Source: Variovorax sp. CF313 | GTDB lineage: Bacteria > Pseudomonadota > Gammaproteobacteria > Burkholderiales > Burkholderiaceae_C | Assembly: GCF_000282635.1 (NCBI RefSeq) | Contig: NZ_AKIW01000001.1 | Coordinates: 24,983-88,982 of the forward strand | Length of the DNA: 64,000 nucleotides | Direction of reading: 5' to 3' | Shown here: positions 20,144 through 29,468 of the stretch, piece after piece | How the letters are laid out: each line of letters opens with the position of its first letter | How positions within the stretch are numbered: position 1 is the stretch's first letter | Notes under the pieces: model-generated | Told to the model about the DNA's origin: nothing | The model's input: only the letters and a program-made list of their open reading frames with translations | Databases searched by the model: none | Translations under genes and position numbers: made by a program

Positions 20144-22486
20144 TCACATGACGATGTGCATGGCCTGCGCATAGGTCGCGAGACCGTCCATCAGGAAGCG
20201 CAGCGCGGCGTTGCCGACCTGTATGGCTTCCTTGGTGATGTCGGTGCCCTTGTTCGCGATCTTGAAGGTGAGGAAGTCCACCTTGAGCACGGCGTATTGC
20301 GAATTGATGCCGTAGAACTGTTGCCGCACGCCCCAGAAGTCCAGCGAGGCGCCCACGGCTCCGAAGCGAAAGCCCACGCCGCCCGAACGCGCCAGCCGCC
20401 AGTCGCTGCTCTTGGCGTAGTTGTTGGTGTAGCTGACGGAGTTGTTGGTGTAGTTGTTCGTCAGGTTGTTGTAGGTGTTCGACGTCGTGTTGTAGACGCT
20501 GGTGTTGATGACGTGCTGCGTCGTGTTGTGGATGTGGTTCGTCGTGTTGAAGGTCACGTCCGGCGAGGTGTGCACCGTGGGGCCGGTGACGGTGGTGGTC
20601 GAGGGGCCGTTGACCTGCACCGTGTTCGAGGCGTTGATGGTGTCCTGGCGGCCCGCGCTCACGAAGCGGATTTCCTGTCCGTCGATGGTGCCGTTGAAGC
20701 CGCCGCTGATCGCCAGCTTGACGCCGCCCGTGATGGTGTCGTTCAGCCCGCCGCCGATCGAACGCGTCTTGCCGCCGGAGATGGTCTGCGTCACGCCGCC
20801 GGCCACTGTTTCGGTGAAGCCACCGGTCACGCTGCGGGTGTCGCCACCGCTGATGGTTTCCTTGGCGCCCGCGGTGATGTCGCGCGTCTCGCCGCTCTGG
20901 TAGGTGGCCGACTCGTGGCCCTTGATGAGGGTGGTGCGGGTGCCGCCGGTGGTGTGCGTCTCGTCGGCCTCCACCTCCACGTCGAGGTTGCGCTCGGCGT
21001 GCAGCAGGATCTGCTCGGCGCCCGAGCGGTCCTCGAAGCGCAGCATGTTGGCCTGGTTGGCCGCACCGCCCGCGCTGGAGCGCGTGAGGATGCCGCTGGC
21101 CGTGGCGTTGGCGGGCAGCTCCCATGGCGGCATCTGGTCGCTGTTGTAGACGCGGCCGGTGATGATGGGACGGTCGGGCTCGCCACCGATGAAATCGACG
21201 ATCACTTCCTGGCCCACACGCGGCATGTGCATGGTGCCGTAGTTGGCGCCGGCCCAGTTGCTGGACACGCGCACCCAGCACGAGCTGTTCTCGTCCGACT
21301 GGCCGTAGCGGTCCCAGCGGAACTGCAGCTTCACGCGGCCGAAGCGGTCGGTCCAGATCTCCTCGGGACCGACCACCGTGGCGGTCTGCGGGCCGTTGGT
21401 GCGCGGGCGCGGCGTGGTGCGGGCGGGGCGGTAGGCCACGGAGGAGGGCAGCACGGTGAAGTCGAACTCGCACACCGATTCGCTGCTGCCGCCGGTGGAG
21501 TACTCGGGCTCCTGCAGGTTGTAGCGGGTCTCGGTGACGAGGTATTCGCGGTTGTCCGATTCGCGCGGGCAGTGCGTCATCTCGAACAGATAGCCCGGCG
21601 CCATGCCCACGACGTTGGTGTGGCCCGAAGCCAGCTCGTGCGCGCACTGCAGCTCCTGCAGGCGGACCTTGGCGTAGGCATCGCCCTGCTGGTGCTCGCT
21701 GTAGCCGCCCAGCCATTCGTAGACCTCGTAGGTCGAATGCTCGTGGGCTTTGGGGTCTTGCTGCACGCTCTGCAGCGAGGCGCGCGACTTCTTGAAGTCG
21801 AAGTCGTCGAGCATCACACGGCCCGAGGTGATCTGCTCGGCCACTCGCCACTGGTCGATGCAGGGCTCCAGCGCATTGAGCACGCGGTCGCGCGGGCGAT
21901 AGGCGATGCTGGCGTGGCCGGGCAGCGGCTTGTAGCTGCCGGTGTCGTCGACCAGCACCAGCAGGTGCGCGCCGTTGCCGTGCTCGAAGTGATAAGCGAT
22001 GCCTTCGTGCTCCATGAGGCGGCTCACGAAGGCGAAGTCGCTTTCCTGGTACTGCACGCAGTACTCCATGGCGGGGTAGCTGCCCGTGAGGCGCTTGTCG
22101 AACTGGAAGCCGTACTTGCCCAGCACTTCGTCGAGCACCTCGGGCACGCTCTTGTTCTGGAAGATGCGGCAGTCGGTGGTGCGCGTGAGGTACCACAGCC
22201 ACGGCTGCACCAGCGCACGGTAGATGTAGTGGCGGCCGGTTTCGTTGGCGCGGCCTACAAGCTCGAAGCGCACCACCGTGCCGTTGAGAAAGCGCGGCGC
22301 GCCTTCGTCGGCCAGCTCCAGCGTGAGCGAGGTGCCGAGCAGTTGCTTCAGGTCGAGGCTGAAGCTGGTGCTGACCATGTCCACCTCGAACTCGAAGAGT
22401 TGCGAGAGCCCCTCCCGCCCCCGCATGGCGCGGAACTTGAGCTGCTCGGCGCTCAGGACGGTGTGGACTTGGACGGTACGCGGCAT
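20144..22486 (-). CDS. vgrG: Type VI secretion tip protein VgrG with C-terminal extension
   Basis: A 780-residue protein. About 1-500 form the phage gp27/gp5-like head, with the signature WVRVSSNWAGANYGTMHMPR and GQEVIVDFIGGEPDRPIITG. About 530-650 form the stalk, as repeats such as SGGDTRSVTGGFTETVAGG. Residues about 650-695 are an Asn/Thr-rich stretch, and the last 85 residues are a separate domain with no match I know. VgrG trimers form the puncturing spike of type VI secretion. No other type VI structural genes lie in the window, so this is an accessory vgrG. Confidence 0.95.
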   Translation of the reverse strand: MPRTVQVHTVLSAEQLKFRAMRGREGLSQLFEFEVDMVSTSFSLDLKQLLGTSLTLELADEGAPRFLNGTVVRFELVGRANETGRHYIYRALVQPWLWYLTRTTDCRIFQNKSVPEVLDEVLGKYGFQFDKRLTGSYPAMEYCVQYQESDFAFVSRLMEHEGIAYHFEHGNGAHLLVLVDDTGSYKPLPGHASIAYRPRDRVLNALEPCIDQWRVAEQITSGRVMLDDFDFKKSRASLQSVQQDPKAHEHSTYEVYEWLGGYSEHQQGDAYAKVRLQELQCAHELASGHTNVVGMAPGYLFEMTHCPRESDNREYLVTETRYNLQEPEYSTGGSSESVCEFDFTVLPSSVAYRPARTTPRPRTNGPQTATVVGPEEIWTDRFGRVKLQFRWDRYGQSDENSSCWVRVSSNWAGANYGTMHMPRVGQEVIVDFIGGEPDRPIITGRVYNSDQMPPWELPANATASGILTRSSAGGAANQANMLRFEDRSGAEQILLHAERNLDVEVEADETHTTGGTRTTLIKGHESATYQSGETRDITAGAKETISGGDTRSVTGGFTETVAGGVTQTISGGKTRSIGGGLNDTITGGVKLAISGGFNGTIDGQEIRFVSAGRQDTINASNTVQVNGPSTTTVTGPTVHTSPDVTFNTTNHIHNTTQHVINTSVYNTTSNTYNNLTNNYTNNSVSYTNNYAKSSDWRLARSGGVGFRFGAVGASLDFWGVRQQFYGINSQYAVLKVDFLTFKIANKGTDITKEAIQVGNAALRFLMDGLATYAQAMHIVM

Positions 22487-22557
22487 TCGGAATTTCCCTG
22501 ACCCATGGGGCTTCTGCGGATGCGAAACCTTCGATGGGCAGTCTAGAAATTCCTTAT

Positions 22558-22571
22558 GTCATATACATGAC
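22558..22571. repeat. Perfect inverted repeat upstream of vgrG
   Basis: GTCATATACATGAC: 5-bp arms around a 4-bp centre, in the AT-rich part of the 141-bp gap before vgrG and 72 bp from its start. It could be an operator for the type VI satellite cluster; no matching regulator gene is in view. Confidence 0.4.
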
Positions 22572-22627
22572 GCGCAGGCGCGGCACGGGCCGCTTTCCCC
22601 CCCTGAAAACAGGCGTAGAAGAAGCCC

Positions 22628-23764
22628 TTACATCGAGGCTTCGAGCATGGCCTTGTAGTCGTCTCGCGTGGCCAGGCGCGGGTTGGTCTTGTGGCAGTGG
22701 TCGGCCATGGCGCCGTCGATGATCTGCTCGAACATCGCGGGCGTCACGCCCACCTCGGCCAGGCCCTTGGGCAGCCCGAGGTGCGCGTTCATGTCGCGGA
22801 TGGCGTCGCCGAGATCGCCGGCCGAATCGAGGTGCATGGCCTGCGCCATGCGCTGAAGGCGCTGCTCCTTCTGCACCGATTCGGCGCCCGAGTTGAAGTG
22901 GATCACCGCGGGCAGGAAGAGGGCGTTGAGCGTGCCGTGGTGCAGGCGTGGATCGACGCCGCCCAGGCTGTGGCTCAGCGAATGCACGCAGCCCAGGCCC
23001 TTCTGGAAGGCCATGGCGCCCTGCATCGATGCGCTCATCAGGTTCAGGCGCGCCTCGCGGTCGCTGCCGTCCTTTGTTGCGCGTTCGATGTGGCCCCAGG
23101 CGCGTTCGAGCCCGTCGAGGCCGATGCCGTCAGCCGGCGGGTTGAACGCGGCCGACATGAAGGTCTCCATGCAGTGCGCGATGGCGTCCATGCCGGTGGC
23201 GGCCGTGAGCCTGGGCGGCAGGCCGAGCGTGAGCTCGGGGTCGCAGATGGCGGCCTTGGGCATCAGGAACCAGCTGTGGAAGCCGAGCTTGCGGTGGTCG
23301 TCGACGATGACGATGGCGCCGCGTGCCACCTCGCTGCCCGTGCCGCTGGTGGTGGGCACCGCAATCAGCGGCACTGCGCGCTCGGTGATCCTGGGCGACC
23401 CGCCTTCGATGGTGGCGTAGGTCTTGAGCGGTCCTTCGTGCGTGGCCGCGATGGCCACGCCCTTGGCGCAGTCGATGGCCGAGCCGCCGCCCACGGCGAT
23501 TAGCCCGTCGCAGCGGCCGCTGCGGTACAGCTCGACGGCCGCGCGCACCGCAGCTTCGGTCGGGTTGGAGGGCGTCTGGTCGAACACCGAGACTTCCAGG
23601 TCGGAAATGGCATCGAGCGCCTTCTGCAGCACGCCGGCCGCGCGCACGCCGGCGTCGGTCACGATCAACGGGCGATTGATGCCGATGCGCGCGCACTCGC
23701 TGGACAGCAGCTTGATCGCGCCGAATTCGAACTGGATCTGGGTGAGGTATTGGATGAGTGCCAT
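22628..23764 (-). CDS. Iron-containing alcohol dehydrogenase (class III)
   Basis: A 378-residue enzyme. The nucleotide-binding part carries VGGGSAIDCAKG and TSGTGSEV. The C-terminal part supplies His metal ligands in DAIAHCMETF and HSLSHSLGG. These enzymes oxidise alcohols or reduce aldehydes with NAD(P), using Fe(II) or Zn. The start at 23764 (MALIQYLTQIQFEFG) is chosen, because the in-frame start 36 codons upstream adds a basic, unconserved stretch. It is divergent from the esterase gene at 23830, and the 65-bp gap holds both promoters. Confidence 0.93.
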   Translation of the reverse strand: MALIQYLTQIQFEFGAIKLLSSECARIGINRPLIVTDAGVRAAGVLQKALDAISDLEVSVFDQTPSNPTEAAVRAAVELYRSGRCDGLIAVGGGSAIDCAKGVAIAATHEGPLKTYATIEGGSPRITERAVPLIAVPTTSGTGSEVARGAIVIVDDHRKLGFHSWFLMPKAAICDPELTLGLPPRLTAATGMDAIAHCMETFMSAAFNPPADGIGLDGLERAWGHIERATKDGSDREARLNLMSASMQGAMAFQKGLGCVHSLSHSLGGVDPRLHHGTLNALFLPAVIHFNSGAESVQKEQRLQRMAQAMHLDSAGDLGDAIRDMNAHLGLPKGLAEVGVTPAMFEQIIDGAMADHCHKTNPRLATRDDYKAMLEASM

Positions 23765-23829
23765 GAATGTGGATATGCCGTGGGGCAGTACGATTGCCGA
23801 CCAGCCCAATCTAACAAGAGCGATCAGTC

Positions 23830-24813
23830 TTGCACACGAAAGAAACCCTTGCCGTTGTCGCGCCGGGAACACCCCCCGCCATACGACTTACCCCGAAGAT
23901 GGCCAGCGTTGTCGAACGCATGGCGCGCGCCGGCCACCCCCCACTCGACCGGCTCACGCCGGAGGAGGCCAAGGCCTCCTACGAAAAGGGCGCCGGCGTG
24001 CTCGAAGTGCCCAAGCCCGAACTGGCGCGGGTTGAAGACTTCACCATTCCCGCACGCGATGACTTCGCGATCCCGGCAAGGTTGTATGCGCCGTCCACCG
24101 ATGTGCTGCCCGCGCTGATGTACTTTCATGGCGGCGGCTTCACCGTCGGCAATATCCGCACGCACGACACGCTGTGCCGCGTGCTGAGCGCCAAGAGTGG
24201 CTGCGCGGTGGTGTCGGTGGACTACCGCCTCGCGCCCGTGCACAAGTTTCCGACGGCGTCGAACGATGCATGGGACGCCTTCGCCTTCCTGGCCCACGAG
24301 GGTAGACGCGTCGGTGTCGACACGCGGCGCCTGGCGGTAGGCGGCGACAGCGCCGGCGGCACGCTCGCGGCCGTGTGCGCGATCCTGGCGCGAGATGCTG
24401 GCCTGCCGCTCGCGCTGCAGATGCTGATCTACCCCGGCATGACAGCCCACCAGGACACGGCCTCGCACCAGCGCCACGTCAACGGCCCGCTGTTGACCAA
24501 GGCGATGATCGATTTCTTCTTCGCGCAATACGTCCGCACGCCGGCCGACCGCGACGACTGGCGCTTTGCGCCGCTGCTGGCCGACGACGTCGAAGGCGTG
24601 GCGCCGGCCTGGATCGGCCTCGCCGAATGCGATCCGGTGGTCGATGAAGGCATCGCCTACGCCGACAAGCTGCGCGCCGCGGGCGTGCCGGTCGACCTGG
24701 AGATCTACCGCGGCGTAATCCACGAATTCGTCAAGATGGGGCGGGCGATTCCCGAGGCGCTGCAGGCGCAGGAGGACGCGGCCCGCGCACTCAAGGAAGC
24801 ACTGGCACCATGA
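23830..24813 (+). CDS. Alpha/beta hydrolase, hormone-sensitive-lipase family esterase
   Basis: A 327-residue enzyme. The oxyanion motif HGGGF lies near residue 99 and the nucleophile motif GDSAGG near 172. A late ECDPVVDEG supplies the Asp and a final VIHEFV the His. These enzymes hydrolyse short-chain esters. The first codon is TTG at 23830; an ATG at 23899 is the other choice, and I prefer the former only weakly. The gene ends in ATGA overlapping the thioesterase-GNAT gene, so the two share an operon. Confidence 0.9.
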   Translation: MHTKETLAVVAPGTPPAIRLTPKMASVVERMARAGHPPLDRLTPEEAKASYEKGAGVLEVPKPELARVEDFTIPARDDFAIPARLYAPSTDVLPALMYFHGGGFTVGNIRTHDTLCRVLSAKSGCAVVSVDYRLAPVHKFPTASNDAWDAFAFLAHEGRRVGVDTRRLAVGGDSAGGTLAAVCAILARDAGLPLALQMLIYPGMTAHQDTASHQRHVNGPLLTKAMIDFFFAQYVRTPADRDDWRFAPLLADDVEGVAPAWIGLAECDPVVDEGIAYADKLRAAGVPVDLEIYRGVIHEFVKMGRAIPEALQAQEDAARALKEALAP

Positions 24814-25700
24814 GCGAAGCAGCCACCCAACGCAGCAATTTCCGCTTCTTCCACCGCCTGCGCGTACGCTGGGCCGAAGTCGACATGCAGAAGATCGTCT
24901 TCAACGCGCACTACCTGATGTATTTCGACACCGCCATCTCGGACTACTGGCGCGCCTTGGCGCTGCCGTACGAAGAGGCGATGCATGCGCTGGGCGGCGA
25001 CCTCTACGTGCGCAAGGCCACCATCGACTTCCGCGCCTCGGCGCGCATGGACGACATGCTGGACATGGGCGTGCGCTGCGCGCGCATCGGCAATTCGTCG
25101 ATGGTGTTCGAGGGCGGGCTTTTCCGGCAGGACCAGTTCCTGGTCGGCTGCGAGCTGGTCTATGTGTTCGCCGACCCGGCGACGCAGACCTCGAAGCCGG
25201 TGCCTGCAGCCCTGCGAGAAGTGCTGACCGGCTACGAGGCCGGCGAGACGATGAGCACCGTCGAGACCGGCGACTGGGCCACCCTGGGCGGAGGCGCTGG
25301 CGCCCTGCGGCGCGCGGTGTTCATCGAGGAGCAGAACATTCCCGAGGCGATGGAATGGGACGCGCAGGACGCCGTGGTGCTGCACGCGGTGGCGCGCAAC
25401 CGCATCGGGCAGGTCATCGCCACAGGGCGGTTGCTGGCGGCCGAGAACGGCGTCTCGCACATCGGCCGCATGGCGGTGCACCGCAACCTGCGCAGCGGCG
25501 GGCACGGCGCTGCGGTGATGCAGGTGCTCGAAGACGCCGCCAGGGCGCGCGGCGACAGCGTGGTGGCGCTGAATGCGCAGCGCAGCGCCGAGCGTTTCTA
25601 TGCGCGGCTGGGCTATGTGCCGCATGGCGACGGCTTCGAGGAGGCCGGCATCCCGCACATCGAGATGCGCCGGTCCCTTCTTCCTTCTTCTTCTCAATAG
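24810..25700 (+). CDS. Fused hotdog thioesterase (YbgC-like) and GNAT acetyltransferase
   Basis: A 296-residue two-domain protein. About 1-140 is a YbgC/FadM-type hotdog thioesterase, with the Asp in VRWAEVDMQKIVFNAHYL and the fold's VRKATIDFRASAR strands. About 150-292 is a GNAT domain: RRAVFIEEQNIP near the start, IGRMAVHRNLRSGGHG as acetyl-CoA loop and NAQRSAERFYARLGY near the end. The first domain should cleave an acyl-CoA and the second transfer an acyl group from CoA; the real substrates are unknown. The start overlaps the esterase stop, and the end overlaps the convergent neighbour by 7 bp. Confidence 0.9.
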   Translation: MSEAATQRSNFRFFHRLRVRWAEVDMQKIVFNAHYLMYFDTAISDYWRALALPYEEAMHALGGDLYVRKATIDFRASARMDDMLDMGVRCARIGNSSMVFEGGLFRQDQFLVGCELVYVFADPATQTSKPVPAALREVLTGYEAGETMSTVETGDWATLGGGAGALRRAVFIEEQNIPEAMEWDAQDAVVLHAVARNRIGQVIATGRLLAAENGVSHIGRMAVHRNLRSGGHGAAVMQVLEDAARARGDSVVALNAQRSAERFYARLGYVPHGDGFEEAGIPHIEMRRSLLPSSSQ

Positions 25701-26602
25701 CGAGCGGGCGGGTCCGGCACGTAGCCTGGGTCGGAACCCGGGAACGGCGACGGACCGGCCGGACGCGGCCAGCGCGGCGCGGGCGGCACCGGGATCACGC
25801 CCGCGGCAACGAGGTTCTCGCGGCTGTCGTAGCGGATGCGGACCACTTCGTCGGGCGACGACTGCGCGCGCTCGAAGGTGGTCTTGCCGACATACGAGGT
25901 TTCGCGGCGGCCGTGCGCGGTGCCCAGGCTCGGGCTGGGCGCGGGCTGGCGCAGGCTGCCCACGGGGGACTCCGCTGCCGCGGTGGCACCGTCGGCCGAA
26001 CCGGCCTTCGCGCGCGCATCGCCCAGGGACGACGAGTCGCTTCGGCGCTCGCGCTCGCCGCGTTCGTCGCGGTACGGAAAAGGCGTGACCGGCGGCGGGG
26101 GCGGCTCGGGCATGCGCTCGCGGAACATCGCGACACCGATCACGCCCACGTCGTCCGGGCGGCCCGTGCGGCTCGCATAGGAGTTGCCGGCCGCGGCGAA
26201 CTCGAAGGCCGCGATCTGCGAATCGCTCTTGCGCCAGCCGGTGATGTCGCTGCGCTCGCTGCCGCTGAACACATAGCCGTTCTGCCCGACGCCGGCCGTT
26301 TCGCCGGTGACGACGTTGATGCCGTCCACCGACATCACGGCCATGATGCGTTCGCCCGTCGCGTTGCGCGCCCGGATGGCGTAGCGCGCTCCGGGGCGGC
26401 CGGCCACCCAGTATTCGCCACGGTGGCGGTAGATCGGCAGTTCGGTGCCGGTGCCGCGGTCGACCACGCTGATCTGCATCAGCGAGCCGATGCGGCTGGG
26501 CGGCGTGGGCGGGGCGTAAGGCCGCTCCGGGCTCTGCGCGCAGGCCGAGAAGGAGGCCGCGGCGCTCAGGGCCAGGGCGGTGGAAAAGAGTCTGCGCTTC
26601 AT
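25694..26602 (-). CDS. Exported protein with proline-rich tail, function unknown
   Basis: A 302-residue protein starting MKRRLFSTALALSAAASFSACAQ. The Cys in SACAQ may be lipidated, although the -3 residue is Phe. The middle (about 40-165) is a beta-rich region (GTELPIYRHRGEYWVAGR, RMPEPPPPP). The last 130 residues are rich in Pro, Ser and Arg and probably disordered. I recognise no domain family. The start at 26602 fits a signal peptide; an in-frame start at 26653 does not. Confidence 0.7.
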   Translation of the reverse strand: MKRRLFSTALALSAAASFSACAQSPERPYAPPTPPSRIGSLMQISVVDRGTGTELPIYRHRGEYWVAGRPGARYAIRARNATGERIMAVMSVDGINVVTGETAGVGQNGYVFSGSERSDITGWRKSDSQIAAFEFAAAGNSYASRTGRPDDVGVIGVAMFRERMPEPPPPPVTPFPYRDERGERERRSDSSSLGDARAKAGSADGATAAAESPVGSLRQPAPSPSLGTAHGRRETSYVGKTTFERAQSSPDEVVRIRYDSRENLVAAGVIPVPPAPRWPRPAGPSPFPGSDPGYVPDPPARY

Positions 26603-26677
26603 GGTGTCTTCCTTGCCGGGAGTTGATCGGTGCAGGCTTCTACGGCGCAGCATCGGCGGCAGGGTTAAACGACGCGC

Positions 26678-26708
26678 AAAAAAATGGCGCCATCTGTTCG
26701 ATAGCGCC
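26678..26708 (-). terminator. Rho-independent terminator of ygfZ
   Basis: Reading the minus strand, GGCGCTATC pairs with GATGGCGCC (one T-G wobble) around a 5-base loop, followed at once by A and seven T. It lies 42 bp past the ygfZ stop. This is the clearest intrinsic terminator in the window. Confidence 0.8.
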
Positions 26709-26749
26709 GAACGCCCCTTTTCTTCAAGGGCGTTGGGGGAATGGGAGAC

Positions 26750-27676
26750 TCAGATGTCCTCGAGCAGGGGGTAGGGCAGCGGATCGACCGTGAGTGCCGC
26801 GCCGTCGGCCGCGCCCGCGTGCAGGCCACCGGCCTCGAGCGCCGTGATCTGCATCGAGACCAGCGCGGACCAGCCGCCGCCGGGCGCCGGCGCGGCCTGC
26901 GCCACGATGCCCACGGGCTGCTCGGCATCGGCGGCCGCGAACACCTCCTGTCCGGCGGAGACGGGCGCATCGGCCTGCACGAGGTAGGTGCGCCGCTTCA
27001 GCGTGCCGCGGAACTGGCTGCGCGCGACCACTTCCTGGCCGGGGTAGCAGCCTTTCTTGAAGTTCACACCGCCGACCGATTCGTAGTTGATCATCTGCGG
27101 CACGAAGGCGTCGACGATCGGCGTGGTCAGCGTCACGATGCCGCTGCGCACCTCGCTCCACTGCCACAGGGCGGCATCTAGCGCGGGGCCCGTGGGTGCG
27201 GCGTGGCCGGCCGGCGCGATCCAGAGCGCACGTGGCACGCCGTCGGCCGGATACAGCGACACGGCGCTGGCGTCTTCGCCGACGGCCGTGCGCTTGCCGG
27301 GCGAAGCGGCGGCGTCGAGGCCGTTGCCGGTCAGGGCGGTGCCAGCCAGGCCATACAGCGCAAACTGCTCGGTGGCGTCGGTCAACTTGGCCTTGGCGCG
27401 CAGCACGAACATCGACAGGCGCTTGAGCGTCGCGGCCAGGATGTCGCGGCTGCACACCAGCAGGATCAGCTCCGGTTGCGGCTTGATGCCGATGAAACTC
27501 GCGATCACACGGCCCTTGGCGGTGCACAGCGCAGCCAGCCGGGCGTCGGAGGCCCCGAGCAGCGAGAAGTCCTGGGTGAGCTGGCCGTGCAGGAAGCTTG
27601 CGGCGTCCGGGCCCTCGGCACGGATCACACCGAGGTGGGAGAGGGCGGTCACGCCATTGAGAACGACTGTGGTCAT
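26750..27676 (-). CDS. ygfZ: YgfZ/GcvT-like folate-binding iron-sulfur maintenance protein
   Basis: A 308-residue protein of the aminomethyltransferase-like fold. The family signature is KKGCYPGQEVVAR near residue 206, whose Cys is essential in YgfZ. YgfZ helps assemble and repair iron-sulfur clusters with folate. The start at 27676 (MTTVVLNGVTAL) is chosen, as 24 upstream in-frame residues fall in the divergent promoter region. Divergent from mltG across 113 bp, an arrangement common in proteobacteria. Confidence 0.93.
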   Translation of the reverse strand: MTTVVLNGVTALSHLGVIRAEGPDAASFLHGQLTQDFSLLGASDARLAALCTAKGRVIASFIGIKPQPELILLVCSRDILAATLKRLSMFVLRAKAKLTDATEQFALYGLAGTALTGNGLDAAASPGKRTAVGEDASAVSLYPADGVPRALWIAPAGHAAPTGPALDAALWQWSEVRSGIVTLTTPIVDAFVPQMINYESVGGVNFKKGCYPGQEVVARSQFRGTLKRRTYLVQADAPVSAGQEVFAAADAEQPVGIVAQAAPAPGGGWSALVSMQITALEAGGLHAGAADGAALTVDPLPYPLLEDI

Positions 27677-27789
27677 CGCTGAATTATCATGGCCGGGCCT
27701 GTTCCTTCGGGGCGGCAGGGGCTCCTTCCCTGCAGCCTGCGAATCCATCGGTTTTCTCCGGCTTTTTCCGTCTTCCCCATATCGGATCC

Positions 27790-28815
27790 GTGCGCAGCTT
27801 CTTCCTTACGCTTTTCCTGCTCGCTGCCCTGATCGCGCTCGCGCTCGGCGGCGCCGGTCTCTGGTGGGTGCACCAGCCGCTCAAGCTGCCGGCGCCCAGC
27901 GTCGACCTGTCTGTCGAGCCCGGCACCACGCCGCGCGGCATCGCACAAGCCGTGGCCGACACGGGCGTCGACGTGCAGCCGCAGCTGCTCTACCTGTGGT
28001 TCCGCATCTCGGGACAAGACCGCCAGATGCGCGCCGGCAGCTACGAGCTGGAACGCGGCGTCTCGCCCAAGCTGCTGCTCAACATTCTGGTGCGCGGCGA
28101 GGAAGCCACGCGCAGCCTGGTGCTGGTCGAGGGCTGGAACATCCGCCAGGTGCGCGCCGCGCTCGCCAAGGCCGACCAGCTCAAGCCAGACAGCGTGGGC
28201 CTGAGCGACGAGGCGCTGATGGCCAGGCTGGGCAAGCCGGGCCTGCATCCGGAAGGGCGTTTCTTTCCGGACACCTACACCTACTCGAAAGGCTCGACCG
28301 ACATCGCCCTGATGCAGCGCGCGATGCGGGCCATGGACAAGAAGCTCGAAGCCGCCTGGGCCGCCCGCGCTTCCGATCTGCCGCTGAAATCGGCCGATGA
28401 GGCTCTTATTTTGGCCAGCATTGTCGAAAAGGAGACAGGCAAGGCCAAAGACCGCTCGGAAATCGCGGCTGTCTTCACCAATCGCCTGCGCATCGGCATG
28501 CCGCTGCAGACCGACCCGACGGTGATCTACGGCATGGGCACCGCCTTCGACGGCAACCTGCGCAAGAAAGACCTGCTGACCGACACGCCCTGGAACACGT
28601 ATACGCGCGGCGGGTTGCCGCCGACGCCGATTTCCATGCCCGGCAAGGCAGCGCTGCTGGCTGCGGTGCAGCCGGCGCAGAGCAAGTCGCTGTACTTCGT
28701 CTCGCGCGGCGACGGCACAAGCCAATTCAGCAGTTCGCTCGACGACCACAACCGCGCGGTCAACCGCTATCAGCGCGGGGGCGGCAGCGATTCCAAACCG
28801 AAGGCGACCCAATGA
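27790..28815 (+). CDS. mltG: Endolytic murein transglycosylase MltG
   Basis: A 341-residue protein starting at GTG ([17 protein letters not shown]). One N-terminal membrane helix is followed by a LysM-like region and the YceG domain. The catalytic Glu is in [11 protein letters not shown] near residue 213, followed by [17 protein letters not shown] and [13 protein letters not shown]. MltG cleaves nascent glycan strands in the inner membrane and sets strand length. Its stop overlaps the tmk start (ATGA). Confidence 0.96.
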   Translation: MRSFFLTLFLLAALIALALGGAGLWWVHQPLKLPAPSVDLSVEPGTTPRGIAQAVADTGVDVQPQLLYLWFRISGQDRQMRAGSYELERGVSPKLLLNILVRGEEATRSLVLVEGWNIRQVRAALAKADQLKPDSVGLSDEALMARLGKPGLHPEGRFFPDTYTYSKGSTDIALMQRAMRAMDKKLEAAWAARASDLPLKSADEALILASIVEKETGKAKDRSEIAAVFTNRLRIGMPLQTDPTVIYGMGTAFDGNLRKKDLLTDTPWNTYTRGGLPPTPISMPGKAALLAAVQPAQSKSLYFVSRGDGTSQFSSSLDDHNRAVNRYQRGGGSDSKPKATQ

Positions 28816-29468
28816 GTGACAACGGTCTGTTTCTGACGCTCGAAGGCATCGACGGGGCGGGCAAGTCGAGCCACCTCGATGCGCTGGAAGCCCTGTTCAG
28901 GGCGCAGGGCCGCGAGGTCGTGCGCACGCGCGAGCCCGGTGGTACGCCGCTGGCCGAGACGCTGCGCGAGTTGATCCTCGAGCAGCTGATGGATCCGCTG
29001 ACCGAATCGCTGCTGGTGTTCGCGGCGCGGCGCGACCACATCGCGCAGGTCATCGAGCCGGCGCTGGCGCGCGGCGACGTGGTGCTGTGCGACCGGTTCA
29101 CCGACGCGACCTTTGCCTACCAGGGCGCGGGGCGGGGCTTCGATCAAGCCGTGCTGTCGACGCTCGAACAATGGGTGCAGGCGGAGGCGGGCAGGGCGGC
29201 GCCGCTTCAGCCGCACATCACGCTGTGGTTCGACCTGGCGCCCGGGATCGCGGCGCAGCGATTGGCCGGCGCCCGCGTGCCCGACAAGTTCGAAGCCCAG
29301 CCCGTCGAATTCTTCAGCCGCGTCGCCCAGGGCTACGCGGCCCGCGCGGCCGCTGATGCGAACCGCTTCGTGCGCATCGATGCCAGCCAGGCCCGCGACC
29401 AGGTGTGGCAGCAGGTCGAAACGGCATTGGTGGCGCGTGGCGTGCTGAACCGAGGATCCGCCCGATGA
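28812..29468 (+). CDS. tmk: Thymidylate kinase
   Basis: A 218-residue dTMP kinase of normal length. P-loop [10 protein letters not shown] at about 11-20; DR near residue 95 ([20 protein letters not shown]) as the conserved nucleotide-binding motif. It converts dTMP to dTDP. Both ends overlap neighbours by ATGA, giving a coupled mltG-tmk-holB run. Confidence 0.97.
   Translation: MSDNGLFLTLEGIDGAGKSSHLDALEALFRAQGREVVRTREPGGTPLAETLRELILEQLMDPLTESLLVFAARRDHIAQVIEPALARGDVVLCDRFTDATFAYQGAGRGFDQAVLSTLEQWVQAEAGRAAPLQPHITLWFDLAPGIAAQRLAGARVPDKFEAQPVEFFSRVAQGYAARAAADANRFVRIDASQARDQVWQQVETALVARGVLNRGSAR

Noticed and set aside
20560..20900. Short tandem DNA repeats in vgrG, considered as a CRISPR array
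   Set aside because: They encode the repeating SGG/TGG stalk of VgrG, with irregular units and no spacer-repeat pattern.
20156..22501. Long open frame opposite vgrG
   Set aside because: Its composition is Ala/Val/Arg-heavy with no domain, while the minus strand encodes an unmistakable VgrG.
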